In this document: one piece after another, positions 46,798 to 59,295 of the stretch | Position numbering within the stretch: position 1 is the stretch's first letter | Layout: every line of letters starts with the position of its first letter | Origin: Macquaria australasica | Taxonomy: Eukaryota > Chordata > Actinopteri > Centrarchiformes > Percichthyidae | Reading direction: 5' to 3' | DNA: 64,000 nucleotides | Assembly: GCA_005408345.1 (NCBI GenBank) | Contig: SEMN01000175.1 | Coordinates: 1 to 64,000 of the forward strand | The notes under the pieces: model-generated | The model's input: the letters and a program-made list of their open reading frames with translations, nothing else | What the model was told of the DNA's origin: nothing | Database searches by the model: none | Program-made: the position numbers and the translations under genes

Positions 46798-49700
46798 CGT
46801 GCTCTTCAAGCTAAAGCTGCTGCCTGTTATTGAACTTGTGGGCTGAGAGTGCCTCTATCGTTCATTTTCCCACGCTTGTTTTTTTCTGAATTTCTTTCAT
46901 ATAGTGATGGATGATGGAAGAGCTAGGGTAAACACCTCCCTTCTCTATCCATCTTTCTTTCACTTTAGCTCTGTGCATCTGCTCTCATTCCTTGATGTCT
47001 ACAATCTTCACCTTCCTTCACACTCACGTTAGCAGTCAACAATTACATTGCTGACCACTGCACAGTTAACCACCCTAACACACACACACAGGGTACAGCT
47101 GCTGCCCCCCTCTGAGGCCCTGTCTGTAGCTTTTATTCCTGCTGTCTGGCTGCTGTCTCTTTTTGTCATGGGCGAAAGGAGTGGCAGACAGGGGAGCAGC
47201 AGACAGCCGCAACTACTAAAGTTATGCTGACTCATGGCTTAAAATGCGGCGGTGCAGAGAGGCTGACTGCTAGCTGGCTTGGTCACCTTTGTTCTGCACG
47301 TTTTGTATGAAATCCTTTTAACTTAAAAAGATAGCTTTTCAAGAATTAAAATGAGAATATGTTAAAAACAAGGTTATTATTATTAAGGTCATTATTGTAT
47401 CTGTGATCTCACTAATGAAGGCACTTTTACCTTAAACACTGCTCTGCATACTGGTCACATCTGTCTGCTTGAGTGTCGTCTCTTCTTATTTCATAATTTA
47501 GGGAGATACTATCAGAATATTCATATTACAGTATTGTTGATGACTCTGTTAAAAATTCAAAGTCTCAAACCCAAGCTGAGATGACCCCTGCTGACATCAG
47601 CAGGGTTACTTTTTCAGAGCCGCAGAAGACATTATACATTAATAGTGTTGGTCCTAATGATGAGTAAACTGACTTTGATGTGTAAAATCAGTTAGGTGCC
47701 CCATTAAAGAAAAAAAGCTTGAAGACTAAAATTGCTGTTTATTTTAACATGACAGCACTGTCAAGTTATGATCACTGAGCGAGGTAATTATTGCATAAAT
47801 CAAGAGTGGAGTTATTCAGTAAATGGCTATAGTTCTACAAGGATGCTCCTACCAAGATGTAGTTGTATGTAAGCATAGCTGGACATTATAAGAGTTATCT
47901 GAGTTACTTCCTTTTTATACATTTAAAAAACATCTTATCCATAAAAGGAAAAAAGTCAACATTTTTTCTCACTATCATTGTCAGCTGTGGTGACGTTCAT
48001 GCTCACATGACAAAGCGAATCACAACCAGTCAACAGAAATATATTATTTTAGGCAAAAAATGACTATATATATATAGTATGAGTATACTATATTTACATC
48101 AGCATTTAAAGCAAAGTCGTCAAAGTATTCATGCTAGTGTAATGCATGTCAAGTTAAGCATGAACATGTAACACTTCCTTTTGTCTCTTCTCTCGGATTT
48201 ATCTTATAAACCCTGCCTAATGCCATTCAGCCAAAAAAGAAAGAAGGAAATGAAGAGTGACTTGAGTCTCGTGCCTACCACTCGGCCCAAACACCAAGCT
48301 TTAGCACAGTAGTTACTTCACCTGCTGTTTTGTGCACGCAGATCAGAAAGCGGGCGGCTAGTAAACACAGTGCTGTCTGATAAGTGCTTATTAGAGGGTG
48401 CAGATAGGTTTCTTTCCTGCTAAGGCTTGTCTGATCTCCAGCTGCATTCATTCAAGTGTATGGTGCCTTTTGTCAAAAGGTCATCTCTGGAGTGTGTGGA
48501 TATACATGTGGTTAATGAAGGAGCTCACTTAATGGCATTAGAGTGGACTTAGCCTAATCCATGACCTGGCTGTTGGACCCTTTCAGTTGCCTGACATGAA
48601 GGTTTGGCACGCTGTAAGAGGAGGAGAAGCGTGGTCTCACGGAGGAAGAGGAGGAGCTAGTACTCAGACCACAAAAGACTGTAGTTAGTGTATAAGAATG
48701 CACGAGGATAGATGGAGGAAGGGAGGGAAGGAAGGAAGACACACAGTCACAGGCCGCAAAGTGAAAGAGTTGAGTGAATAGAAAGTTGTGTTTTGAGAGG
48801 GGGAAGATATGTAGGCAGTGCACAAGACAGAGAAACCATATCTATGCGTACCTATTCTCCACTGAATTTTTGTAAACTGTAAATGTTAACTTTTGAATAA
48901 ATCTACTTTATCAAATACAGTGATATTAAGGAGGATCACACTAGGCAGAACAGATAAGACTGAAGATCAGTCTGTCTTGTCACGTCTTGAAAAGCTTTAT
49001 TTTTTCTCAGATCATGTATGGCATTCTGTTTTTGCAGGAAATGAAAGACAATTTTCACGAGGGCTGGGTGATATAGCTGAAAAAGGTATCACGATAAAAT
49101 GTTTCATTTCAGTCTATCGATAATTATTGATAATTTTTAATGGCCAGGAGAAAATAAGGTTGAACATAGCCACTTCATTTTGAATTCAACCACCTTGAAT
49201 TTGCCATACTGGCAACCTGACCTGTCCTTTTTTATTAACAGTTTCACACCGTCTGCACTCATTTCATCACTCCACGCTGTTTCTGTTGTTGTGTCAAATG
49301 TTGATCGTGCAGCCAAACAACACACCTGTTAAATGATTGCGTGTCACTCGTAGCAGCTCCATTATCAAGGGATATGATGAGCCAGGGCGTATTCGTTACG
49401 TGCTTTCATGGTGGTTTGCATTTAATGCATTTAACGGAAACTATCAAACATTCTAACGAACAATTTTCTTATTGCTATTGATGAAGTGTCTATCGCCGGT
49501 ACTTATCGCTATCGTTTTTATCGCTGAGGCCTAATTTTCACTATCGATTAATCTGCAGATGATTTTCTCGATTACTGTTTTTTTTTCAATGAAATGTCAG
49601 AAAACAGTTTCAAATGTCCATCAAAGTTTTGCTGAAAATTGCGTTTTCAGATGCTTGTTTTGTCCGTGAAATGGTCAAAACCCAAAGATATTCAGGTTAC

Positions 49701-52700
49701 TGTCATATAAGACAGAGAAAAGCAGCACATCCTCATATTTGAGAAGCTGGAACTAGCAAATGTTTGCTGTTTTTGTTTGAGAAATTACTTAAACAATGAA
49801 GTTACTATTAGGTAGTAATAATAATTCATTTTCTGTCTAAATGTTTTAGCTCTATTTTTATTATTTCAGTTTTCTGTGTTACAAGTATGATGTGTTTATG
49901 TGCCATTGTTTCAGTTTTTCTTTTATTTGTGCAATTATTTAAGAATCTTAATTTTGATTTATTTATTTAACTTAAGCTGGACTTGATATTGGCTGTAAAG
50001 TTTCAGTCAGACAGTCACATGGCCAATGAGTCATCCTGTTTGAAAAAATATTTAATCTACCAATACAGTATATACTTAAAGTTTAATACAGTATAGGTTT
50101 GGATTAATTTTGGTCATATTATAACTTTTTTTGTTTGCTGAACTCATTACAATCTGATACAGAAACCCTGTTAGTCACTTGATGTGTTACTTTCATTATA
50201 CTTTAAACTTTTACTCATGTGGTTTAGTGCACCAATATAAAACATTGCTGACAGACATAATGAAAGACTCTCGACTCACTTTTCACATTCAGTTGTAGTT
50301 GGTTAAAACCGAAGGCAGATTCTTGTTGACCAAAGTGTAGAGGGACAGGGATGTTTTGGCTGCTTTGAAGTTTGGTGCAGGCCAGCGTCAACTTTCCACA
50401 CATTTAAGAGTGGAATTTAGGCTGGACTATATAGAATAATTAGCCTGGGAACCAGACGAATCTGCGAGCTCATGTTTTATTTGCTCTGGCAGATGTGTCT
50501 GGTCAACAACCAAAATGGCTGCCGCTGATGTGGAACATACTGAATTTGCTATCGCATTTTCTCTAAAAGAAGAACAAACAACTGCACGTAAAGCTTTGTT
50601 GATAAGAAATATGTGTTCGCCGTACTTCCGACAGGATTCGCTCAGAGGCATTTTGGTCTGCGCCTGTTGATAGTGCCCCTTGGAAATCGAAAATGAACTG
50701 AGAGGTTAATGCGAATTGGTCTGCTGATGCCAGGCTATAAAATCATTGTTTTGAGGAGATGAACATTTCCCAGGAAAGTTGAAAGATTAGCGAGATGTTT
50801 CCTGCTACGAGCAGTCTGTAGTGACTTATGTTAATGGTTGACCTCCCAGGAGATAGGTTCAGAGAGGGCTTTGCCAGTGCTCATCTTTCCTTACAACTTT
50901 AGACTTCTGTCCTGTGCTGATTAAATCAAAGTCAAGTGAAATTGTTTTATTAATCCTGTTTCATAAATCAGGTCTATGTGACACCAACAGTGAAACTACA
51001 CATGTCTCTGCTGCAGCAGCTGTTTGGAGAAGGCGTGGGGAAATACTACCACCTACTGCCTGTGATCATATTCCCACAACATGGCCGGAAATATTGTTGG
51101 CTTGAAATGAATCATTAATTACATCAGTTATTAACACTAGTTAGTGTGAGCGTTTCAGTCCTGCAGGCCTTCTTTATGAGAGGGATAATCACATGTTAAA
51201 ACAAAGAATGTGTGTTGGATTGTGAAACTTACAGTCAACTGAATGCTTCTCATTGTGTAGTGAGCCAAAGTGAAATCCATCCTTCACGGTGAGGGATTTA
51301 CATACTAATGCTTACCAGTATTGCATTAGCAGGTGGTGCCATTATTCCGTCGCTCAGTATTAAAGTAAGCGTTTATGTCTCGGTTCATACAACGTGTCTG
51401 TGCCATAATCAAAAGAAAGTTTCATAAGCTTGTGGTTCATCTGCTAGAGCCGGCCTGACTTCCACCGAAAGTGATAACAAGAACAACATCTTCTGCTTTT
51501 GTTAAAATAACATTGCACAATGGTAGAATTAACATTGGGGAGGAATTTGGTAAACAGGTCTTATTAGTAGTATTAATAACAGCCTACAGTGCATCTTCCA
51601 AGTCTTCTCTGTATATTTCCTGCCACAAACCAGACCTTTAACCAACGCTGAGAACCAGCTCTTTTTCTCTGCGTATTTCTCTGTAAATCCTCCCCTCTGT
51701 TCATCTTACAGGCTTAGGGTTAGACTAAATAATTATCTTGTGAATCTATGCCTGACTTTACGTGGTCTCGTCTCTCTCCTTCTGCAGGAGCAGATCCATG
51801 TGCCTGTCTACCACCCAACACCCAGCCAAGCCCGACTGGCCACCCAGCTGACAGAGGAGGAGCAGGTCCGCATTGCCCAGCGGATCGGACTCATCCAGCA
51901 CCTCCCGAAGGGCGTGTACGACCCAGGGCGGGATGGCTCTGAGAAGAAGATCAGAGAGTGAGTAGAAACCCTGGGTGGTCTGAGCCAGCAGTGGGAGTTA
52001 TCTTTTTGAGAGCAGCGGGCTAACACAGTGAGGAGAGACGCTGCTTCACCACAGAAATCTGTGTTTAAGCAGGGCATTAGTAGGTCTTTAAAAATGCTTT
52101 AAATAGAATTATCCAAATTCACAGTCTGAAAACAGGATTAAAATTGAATCAATGACATAGTTTCTGAAATAATTTTATTCAAATAATGTCTGCTAATCTT
52201 TTTTGTAGTCAGAAAATGTGACCACACAACCACCTGTGAATTTAAACTTTAAACTTTGCACACAACATGCTGTTGTCACATGCAAATCAATTCAAATGAT
52301 GTCAGGTGAGAACTTACTTTGTCAATATTAGTGTGCAAGCACCGCTGTAACACAGAAATGGATGGTTATACATACTCAGTCTTTATATGATATTGTTATC
52401 ACATATTGTGACATTTTACAGTAATGTAAAAGTACTGCATGTATGTTTTTATATCATCTATAATATATATTATAGAAAAATGCATGTTTATAACATGTTA
52501 ATGTTTTTTTTGCAAATGGTAAAGATTAAAACCAATGGAGTTATACTTTTTCCTATCATTAAATGCTTATGGAGAGTTTAAACTCACTGATCTGTATTTG
52601 TATTTTGTTCTTTCACTGTCCTTCTTCACATTTTAAATTGAATCATGCACTGCAAGTCATTTAAGTCTATGTAGTGACATTAAAAAATGTACTTTTTATT

Positions 52701-52978
52701 AAACTTTCATTTTTTTCTATATTTTTGTGCTGTTCATATCCAATCCCTAACAAAGTGTAGTATTGTGTTGATGGGAAATTGTGAGTGTCTGTGTTCACCT
52801 ACACAGGTGCGTCATCTGTATGATGGACTTTGTGTATGGAGACCCCATCCGGTTCCTGCCCTGCATGCACATCTACCACATGGACTGTATAGACGACTGG
52901 CTGATGAGATCCTTCACCTGCCCCTCCTGCATGGAGCCTGTGGACGCCGCGCTGCTTTCCTCCTACGAGACCAACTGA
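38863..52978 (+). CDS. rnf11: RNF11, RING finger protein 11 (complete, 154 aa)
   Basis: Three coding exons: 38863-38985, 51788-51957 and 52807-52978 (TGA 52976-52978), 465 nt, phases 0 and 2. The start MGNCLKSPTSDDISLLHESQ has Gly2 for N-myristoylation and Cys4 for palmitoylation, so the protein sits on endosomal or Golgi membranes. PPPPY at residues 36-40 is the PY ligand for WW domains of NEDD4/ITCH/SMURF2-type ligases. The RING-H2 ligands are C99, C102, C117, H119, H122, C125, C136 and C139, all present. Length and sequence are almost those of the human protein. Known family role: adaptor for HECT ligases and the A20 complex that tunes receptor and NF-kB signalling. The first exon encodes the lipid anchor and PY motif, and the last exon the RING. 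Confidence 0.98.
46738..46800. repeat. (GT)n microsatellite, interrupted
   Basis: About 60 bases of GT with a few GC interruptions (GTGCGTGTGC) in RNF11 intron 1. Confidence 0.9.
49062..49536. repeat. Dispersed repeat (GGGCTGGGTGATAT type)
   Basis: It starts GGGCTGGGTGATATAGCTG, then GGTATCACGATAAAATG and CTATCGATAATTATTGATAA. It ends with GTCTATCGCCGGTACTTATC and TATCGCTGAGGCC. This GGCTGGGCGATAT-type element is widespread in fish; most of its middle is unique here. Confidence 0.5.
49545..49800. repeat. Dispersed teleost repeat, opposite orientation to the 17.8 kb copy
   Basis: CTATCGATTAATCTGCAGAT, ATTTTCTCGATTACTG, GAAATGTCAGAAAACAG, GACAGAGAAAAGCAGCACAT and TTTGAGAAGCTGGAACTAGC appear in the order of a common fish repeat, here reversed relative to the copy at 17765-17925. 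Confidence 0.55.
50442..50736 (+). mobile_element. Short inverted-repeat element carrying a helicase-like coding relic
   Basis: The ends AGCCTGGGAACCAGACGAAT (left) and, read in reverse complement, AGCCTGGCATCAGCAGACC (right) form imperfect terminal inverted repeats. The interior keeps an ATG at 50515 followed by MAAADVEHTEFAIAFSLKEE and QTTARKALL. After a frameshift, KKYVFAVLPTGF continues at 50604. That order resembles the start of RecQ-like helicases that circulate with fish DNA transposons, with the motif I region decayed. The superfamily is uncertain. Confidence 0.45.
51958..52806 (+). other. RNF11 intron 2
   Basis: 849 bases with a good donor (gtgagt) and acceptor (ctacacag). It is AT-rich, with no repeat or ORF of note. 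Confidence 0.85.
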
Positions 52979-55900
52979 CACACACGCACACACATATGCC
53001 CACAGACATCTGTGGACCAGACTGGACACACACACACACACACACAATATGCACACAAATGGACATACACACAACTACCATCTTGCTAACCTGTATCCTG
53101 GATTAGTAAGGTGCTGATATAATGCAGTGACGATGTAAAAGATTTAGGATGAACTGTGTGTGAGTGAGCATGCATGTGTGTATGGGTGTGCCGCACAAGT
53201 TTCTCAGTTGGCCTGCTGGACAGGATTGGAGGAATGAACAGAGTGTTTGTGTTAAGGACCAGCAGGAAGGAGCTGGATCGAGGAAAGGAGTAAAAAACTG
53301 GAGCTGACAATGGGGGAGGTGAGGAGGATGAAGTGTAAAGGGAAGTCACGGGGAATGGATGACGGTTAACTGATATGATTAAGAAACCTTTCCAAGATCT
53401 GCTTTTATATACACGAATACACACAAGCGTGCCCAGTCAGACACTTCCTTTTATTTACTCCCCCTCATTGAAATGAACCACGACAGAATGCAGGAAGAAG
53501 GACATATGACCATCGTCATCAGACTGCAGATTATTTTTGTTGGACTGCTGAAGCCTGATGACCATAATGTCATACTGCAAGGCAAAGGGAAAGAAACGCC
53601 CTTCAGAACATCTGCCAGATGCTTTGATGTGTCTCCACACAGACAGAGTCATTTTGCAGAGTCATACCTGCTGCAAGAACTGCTACAGATGCAGGTATGT
53701 GACTTAAAGACTGAGATGGACATCAGACTTAAGACTACGATCATCAGCTATATTCTGCAGACAAACCACAGGCCTCCACTTGTCCGCGGCACTCGGGCCT
53801 CGGGTTGTCCGTCTGTATAGATCTGTTATGAAAAAAATAAGATTGGTCGGTGGATTGATCGACTGTCCTGTGGCTTTGTGAAATGTGTTCTGTGTTTGTT
53901 TTGTCAGTCAGCATAAGGGCTCCGTTGAACCAGTGTATACCAACAACACCGATATGACTGAAGGAAAAACAGTATGTGCTTTAGTCACTAATGTAATAGG
54001 ATTGCTGGTTGACTGCTGCTGTCAAGATATTGACTCCTCATGACTTTCTTAGTCACAGTGAGATCTCAGATTATTGGCCAAAGCACAAGCAGCACCATTT
54101 AACAAACCGTTGATACAAATCAGAGATATTTGCACTTCTTAATCAGACTTGAGTTGACCATATGCATTCAGCGATTATGTCAAAGAAGTATGTGATTTGC
54201 TTTACCTACATTCTCATTGCCATTGCAATGATTTGCAAGGAAAGCCACTGTCTCTGTGAACCAGGAGTGGAAACATAATTTATTACTGGTGACATTAACC
54301 AAACTACTGAATTAAATCACAAATTTGGCGCCCCTGTTATTGTTCAAATCATGTAATTTTATGGACAACTCAATGAGATGAATTGAAAACATACACAAGG
54401 TTGGGCTCATTTAATGTGTGTGCATTTGTAAGGTATCACCTCATTCAGCATCCTGTTTTGTGGCAAACGTTCATAAAACCAGTCCTAAAGCAAACATTCA
54501 CAAGGGAAACGGTTAACACTGGCAGGTGCTGCCATCAGGACTCTGGCGATGGAGAATGAATCTGATTAAGGGTCGTGTGTCAGTGAATATGACTGAGGAC
54601 GCTTATTAACCTGATGTGGTCAGAATCAACCATTATACAATGCTGACTGTGTTCTCAGTTAACAGTTATATTTCTATCCATTTGCATTTTCTTCACCTCA
54701 AGTTCAGGCCTCAATCTAAATGATCTTCTCACCTCATTTTAAAATGTCTATCACCCAAGTCACCCAGTTTACTGTTAAAGCACAAAGAAATACAATTGTT
54801 CAGTTGTATTTTCCTTCTCCCTGCGAACTTTGGCCTGTAGGTGAGTCAGCAAGGCTTTGAATTATGCAGGAATTGGTAAATCATTTGAGCTCCCCCTGCA
54901 TAGCAGGCATGATACAGATCCAACACAGTTTGAAAACATGCCTTTAGTGATCTGTGTCTGTGTGTTCGTACCTGCATGTGTGTATGTTTGTGTTTGTACT
55001 TGGCTTTATGGCCTCTGTGTGTATGTTTGAGAAAGATTGGGGGGGGTGGAGGTGGCAGCCAGCACCTTAGTTTTTGCACAGTACTTTAATCTACGTAACT
55101 CTTTATGTTGTACATTGTCCTCCATCAGTAAGGTGGAGCCTCATGGCCTTAGGTTACACGTGAGTGAGGGTTGGTATCATCTGCTAAAATGTGGAGCAGA
55201 GTTAACTTCAAGAAACAAGAGGGCGGGGGGTGGGGATGATACACAGGCGGTTTAGACAGTGAATGCTGCTGCCGAGCTGTCATTGTACATTTAATGTCAT
55301 GAAGACTACAAAAGGTGTGTCAAGAAAACTGTCCAACTACATTGTCACAAAACTAATAAATAAATTGTCAGTGTATTGTGATGTTTGGATTGGATTTCTG
55401 TCACATCACCTGGCTCTCTTCCCGAGGGTTCGTGTAAGGTTGCACAACTATTTCCATTTCTGCTTTCATCTGCATTCTGCGGCAGCCCTGTGGTACAGCA
55501 GATGACAGTTTTGGATACAAAGACCTTTTTTGCAGAGTTTTGATCTCAGTCTGGACCTAATCATGCCTGGGTGGGACTGGCAATGCATGGGACTGTGGGC
55601 ATAAACAAAGTGAAACCATGCCATTATGTATGTGTGTTTGTATTTGCTGTAGTTCCTCAGAAAGTACGAGAGAAAATAGAATCCACATATATATCCTGAT
55701 TCATGTGAAGGTAGCACTCAGTGTGGCACTTTGTGAGCTGCTTCCATGACACAATGTGGCAGGCCAACTTATGAGATGTTTGAGCTCTTGTACCCGAATA
55801 GATTTCCTATAATGTGCTAACAGTTCTGAGCGAAAATGTGCTCACATCTCCGGAAAATGACTCATGGGTGTCAACGCTGATGGTCTGACATTGAAACAAT

Positions 55901-56465
55901 GAAACAGCTGCACAAAATCTTGCTTAATCACAGGCCAGCTAGAGCTTAGGCTCTGACTTTGAATCTCGGGCGAGACTTATTTATTTAAAATGTTCAAACT
56001 CACAGCAATGATGTAAAGTGAGTGCAGTTTTAGGGTGGATTTTTTTGATTTAAGTACAGGATTGAACATCAAGGTTTGCTCATATGTGAATGGGGTATGT
56101 GTGTTGTATGTTTGTATATGGATGCTTGTTAGACCTTTCCTTGTTTGTAAGAATAAATATGCATATGCTGTGTACAGGCAAATAATAAATAGACATTGCA
56201 ACAGAACATAACTGCCAGTGGGTGTGATTTATTTCCCTCGTGGACACTAGAAAGGGAAGAATGTAGTTTTTTTTGTTTGTTTGTTTTTGTTCCACAAATA
56301 GACATGTCTTACAACTGACAGAACTTCTGGTCTATAAATGCCAAATAAACATATTATTTATCTCTGACTACATGGCAAAATCTCTCCTAATACAAATCAA
56401 ACTCTTGTAGAGGTTCATGTACATTGTTGGATATTGTAATAAACTTGTACATGTGACCATGTAAT
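52979..56465 (+). other. RNF11 long 3' UTR
   Basis: Sequence downstream of the stop, starting with (CA)n tracts at 52979-53046. A poly(A) signal AATAAA at 56438-56443 is followed by a GT-rich element (gtaattgtgtgtgtcag), giving a 3' UTR of about 3.5 kb. Earlier AATAAA copies (for example near 56343) could give shorter ends. A 115-codon frame at 53473-53820 is not supported as coding. Confidence 0.55.
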
Positions 56466-57151
56466 TGTGTGTGTCAGTCTAATTGGTAGTTTCTGCAAGG
56501 AGTTCAAAAGGTTCTTCTCCTCCTGATCACTTAATTACTATCTGTCTATTCAGATACCATATTGTATACAAAATGCAGACACTTTGGCACCGCAAGCAAA
56601 AATACCTTCCTCACTTCTGCACCAAATCCCCTTTTTGATTGTTTGACCATATTTAGGCTACGTGAATTTACTATTTCAGGCCATGTTTCTTAGGAAAATA
56701 ATATTTTTTAAAGCTTGAGATTACTGCCTGCAACATACAGCGTAATTCTTCCCAATTTATCGTGTAGGCCAAATAGTTAAGGGTGTTCCAGTATGCTACA
56801 GTAGATGTTTACCGACACATAGCCTACATGGATGTACAGGGGAACTGGACGTGAAGTCAGGGAATAAGGAGGTAACAATCTGGGAACTTAAAAATAATTT
56901 ATACTGTTGGTATTTTTTTAACTAATGGGTAGCTATTATAATATCACAGAGTATGACCATTACTGAGCAGCAAACTGGAAGTTTGGGGGAAGATGGGATA
57001 ATTGGTTCTGTAGCACAATCTGCTGTTAATTTTATTTCCAAATTACCGCTACTTGCCAAACTAAATGAGGATAAGCAAACTGAATTATTCTTTAATAACT
57101 GGGGTATTGTGTTTTAACTTTGGAACAAACAGACTAGGCCTATAGCCTGTA
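56466..57151. other. Intergenic spacer without recognised features
   Basis: About 690 bases of AT-rich sequence between the RNF11 poly(A) region and the transposon cluster. I see no ORF, repeat or conserved motif. Confidence 0.6.
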
Positions 57152-57237
57152 TGTACACCGATCAGCCATAACATTATGACCACTGACTGGTCATAATGGA
57201 GGAACATTGATTATCTCGTTACAATGGCACCTGTCAA

Positions 57238-57244
57238 ATATATA

Positions 57245-57333
<89 letters not shown>

Positions 57334-57480
57334 TATACATACTGTGTTTATATGTGTATATATATATATACTGTATATACATATACATACATACATGCTG
57401 TACATACATATATACTTATATGTATATATAGATACACACATACGTGTATATATATATACTGTATATGTGTATACACTCAC
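57238..57480. repeat. Compound (TA)n/(TG)n microsatellite
   Basis: Long alternating TA and TG runs with ATAC variants. They create several tyrosine/isoleucine-rich frames on both strands that are not genes. Confidence 0.95.
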
Positions 57481-57488
57481 ACACAGAA

Positions 57489-57546
57489 GTGAAGGACCTC
57501 TGATTACCTCATTACAATTGCACCTGTCAGATTTTATATATATATA
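57489..57546. repeat. Extra partial copy of the mariner-type arm
   Basis: GTGAAGGACCTCTGATTACC, TCATTACAATTGCACCTGTC and AGATTTTATATATATATAC parallel the inner end of the left arm at 57203-57250 with several substitutions, and are direct in orientation. Confidence 0.6.
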
Positions 57547-57713
57547 CACACACACACACACGCAGTATATATATTCAGTATACAGTATATGTATATGTAC
57601 AGTATATATAGTATACATGTATACACACACATATAGTATATGTGTATATGTGTGAGAGTGTATACACATATGTATATATGTATGTACAGTATGTATGTAT
57701 AATCATATGTATA

Positions 57714-59295
57714 CAGTCATGTGAAAAAGTTAGGACACCCCATTAAATATTCAGTTCTTTATTAAGAAATGTTCACATATCAATGTCTAATCTTGTTTTT
57801 ATTTATCTCTGGAAAAGAAAGTGATTTAATTGCAGGTAAACAACAAAAATTAACCTTGTTTTACTCATTAAACAAAAGATAACAAAAATGCATATTCTAA
57901 CTGAGGAAAAAGTTAGGACACCCTACCCCCTAATAGCTAGTGTTACCACCTTTGGCTGAAATAACTTCAGTGAGACGCTTCTTGTAGCCATCTACCAGTC
58001 TCTGACATCGGTCTGAGGAAAGTTTGCCCCACTCAACGCAGAATTCTTTCAGCTGTGAGATGTTTGAGGGGTTTCTTGCATGTACAGCCCGTTTCAAGTC
58101 ACCCCACAGCATCTCAATGGTTTTAAGATCTGGGCTTTGACTCGGCCATTCCAGGACTCTCCATTTCTTAGTTTTCAGCCAGTCCTTGGTGGATTTACTG
58201 GTATGTTTTGGGTCATTGTCATGTTGCAGGGTCCAGTTCTGCTTCAGCTTTAATTTTTTTACAGATGGTCTCACATGTTCCTCAAGCACGCTCTGATACG
58301 CGGTAGAATTCATGGTGGATTCTATGATGGTGAGCTGGCCAGGTCCTGCTGCAGCAAAGCATCCCCAAACCATGACACTTCCACCTCTATGCTTCACAGT
58401 TGGTATGAGGTTCTTTTCCTGGAATTCTGTATTTGGTTTATGCCAAACATGTCCTCTGTTCTGGTGTCCAAATAATTCAATTTTAGACTCATCTGTCCAA
58501 AGAACATTATTCCAGAAGTCCTGGTCTTTGTCTACGTTCTCTCTGGCAAACTTCAGTCTGGCCTTCATGTTTCTCTTAGAGAGCAAAGGTTTCCTCCTTG
58601 CACACCTCCCATGAAAGTTGAACTTGTGCAGTCTCTTTCTGATTGTAGAGGCATGCACTTTCACATCAACAGTAGCAAGAGCCTGCTGTAGGTCCCGTGA
58701 TGACATTTTAGGGGTTTTGGAGACTTCTTTTAGCATCTTGCGGTCTGCTCTCGGGGTGAACTTGCTTGGATGGCCAGACCTGGGCATGTTGGCAGTTGTT
58801 TTGAATGTCCTCCACTTGAAGACTATTTTCCGGACAGTGGAATGGCTGATTTTAAATTCTTTTGAGATCTTTTTAAATCCCTTACCAGACTCATAAGCTG
58901 CTACAATCTTCTTTCTGATGGCCTCAGACAGCTCTTTCGATCTCACCATGGTGACCATGGTCAATTCAACAGTCTGGAGCACACCAAACTAAATGTCTGA
59001 GGTTTAAATAGGGCAAGCCTCCTTCAAAATGCTGAGTAACGATGTTCTAATCATGTGCACCTGATGTGATACACCTGTGTGTGATTTTAGCCATTTTAAG
59101 TGGGAATAAATGTGGGGGTGTCCTAATTTATTCCTCACCAGACATTGATTTTTTTTAAATGACATTTTACAGAAAGTATTAAAAAGTATTTTTTTCAGTT
59201 TTAATTGTTAGTTAAAATTTATATTAAAAATCCATATGTCCAAATATGTTTTAAAAAAACACAGGCTTTCATAGGGTGTCCTAATTTTTTCACGA

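Larger units (their letters stand above)
38986..51787 (+). other. RNF11 intron 1 (12.8 kb)
   Basis: No internal exon fits the conserved protein, which passes directly from PPPPYQ to EQIHVPVYHP. It holds (GT)n runs near 42983 and 46738-46800, two dispersed repeats (49062-49536 and 49545-49800) and a helicase-relic inverted-repeat element (50442-50736). The remaining sequence is AT-rich with no feature I can name. Confidence 0.7.

Noticed and set aside
53473..53820. 115-codon plus-strand ORF in the RNF11 3' UTR
   Set aside because: No family resemblance, lies wholly downstream of the RNF11 stop, and no splice or promoter context supports it.
57191..57669. Several ORFs rich in Tyr, Ile, Val and Cys on both strands
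   Set aside because: Products of TA/TG microsatellites; no stop codons occur by virtue of the repeat, not selection.
58275..58896. Plus-strand ORFs inside the Tc1 element
   Set aside because: Antisense shadows of the minus-strand transposase.
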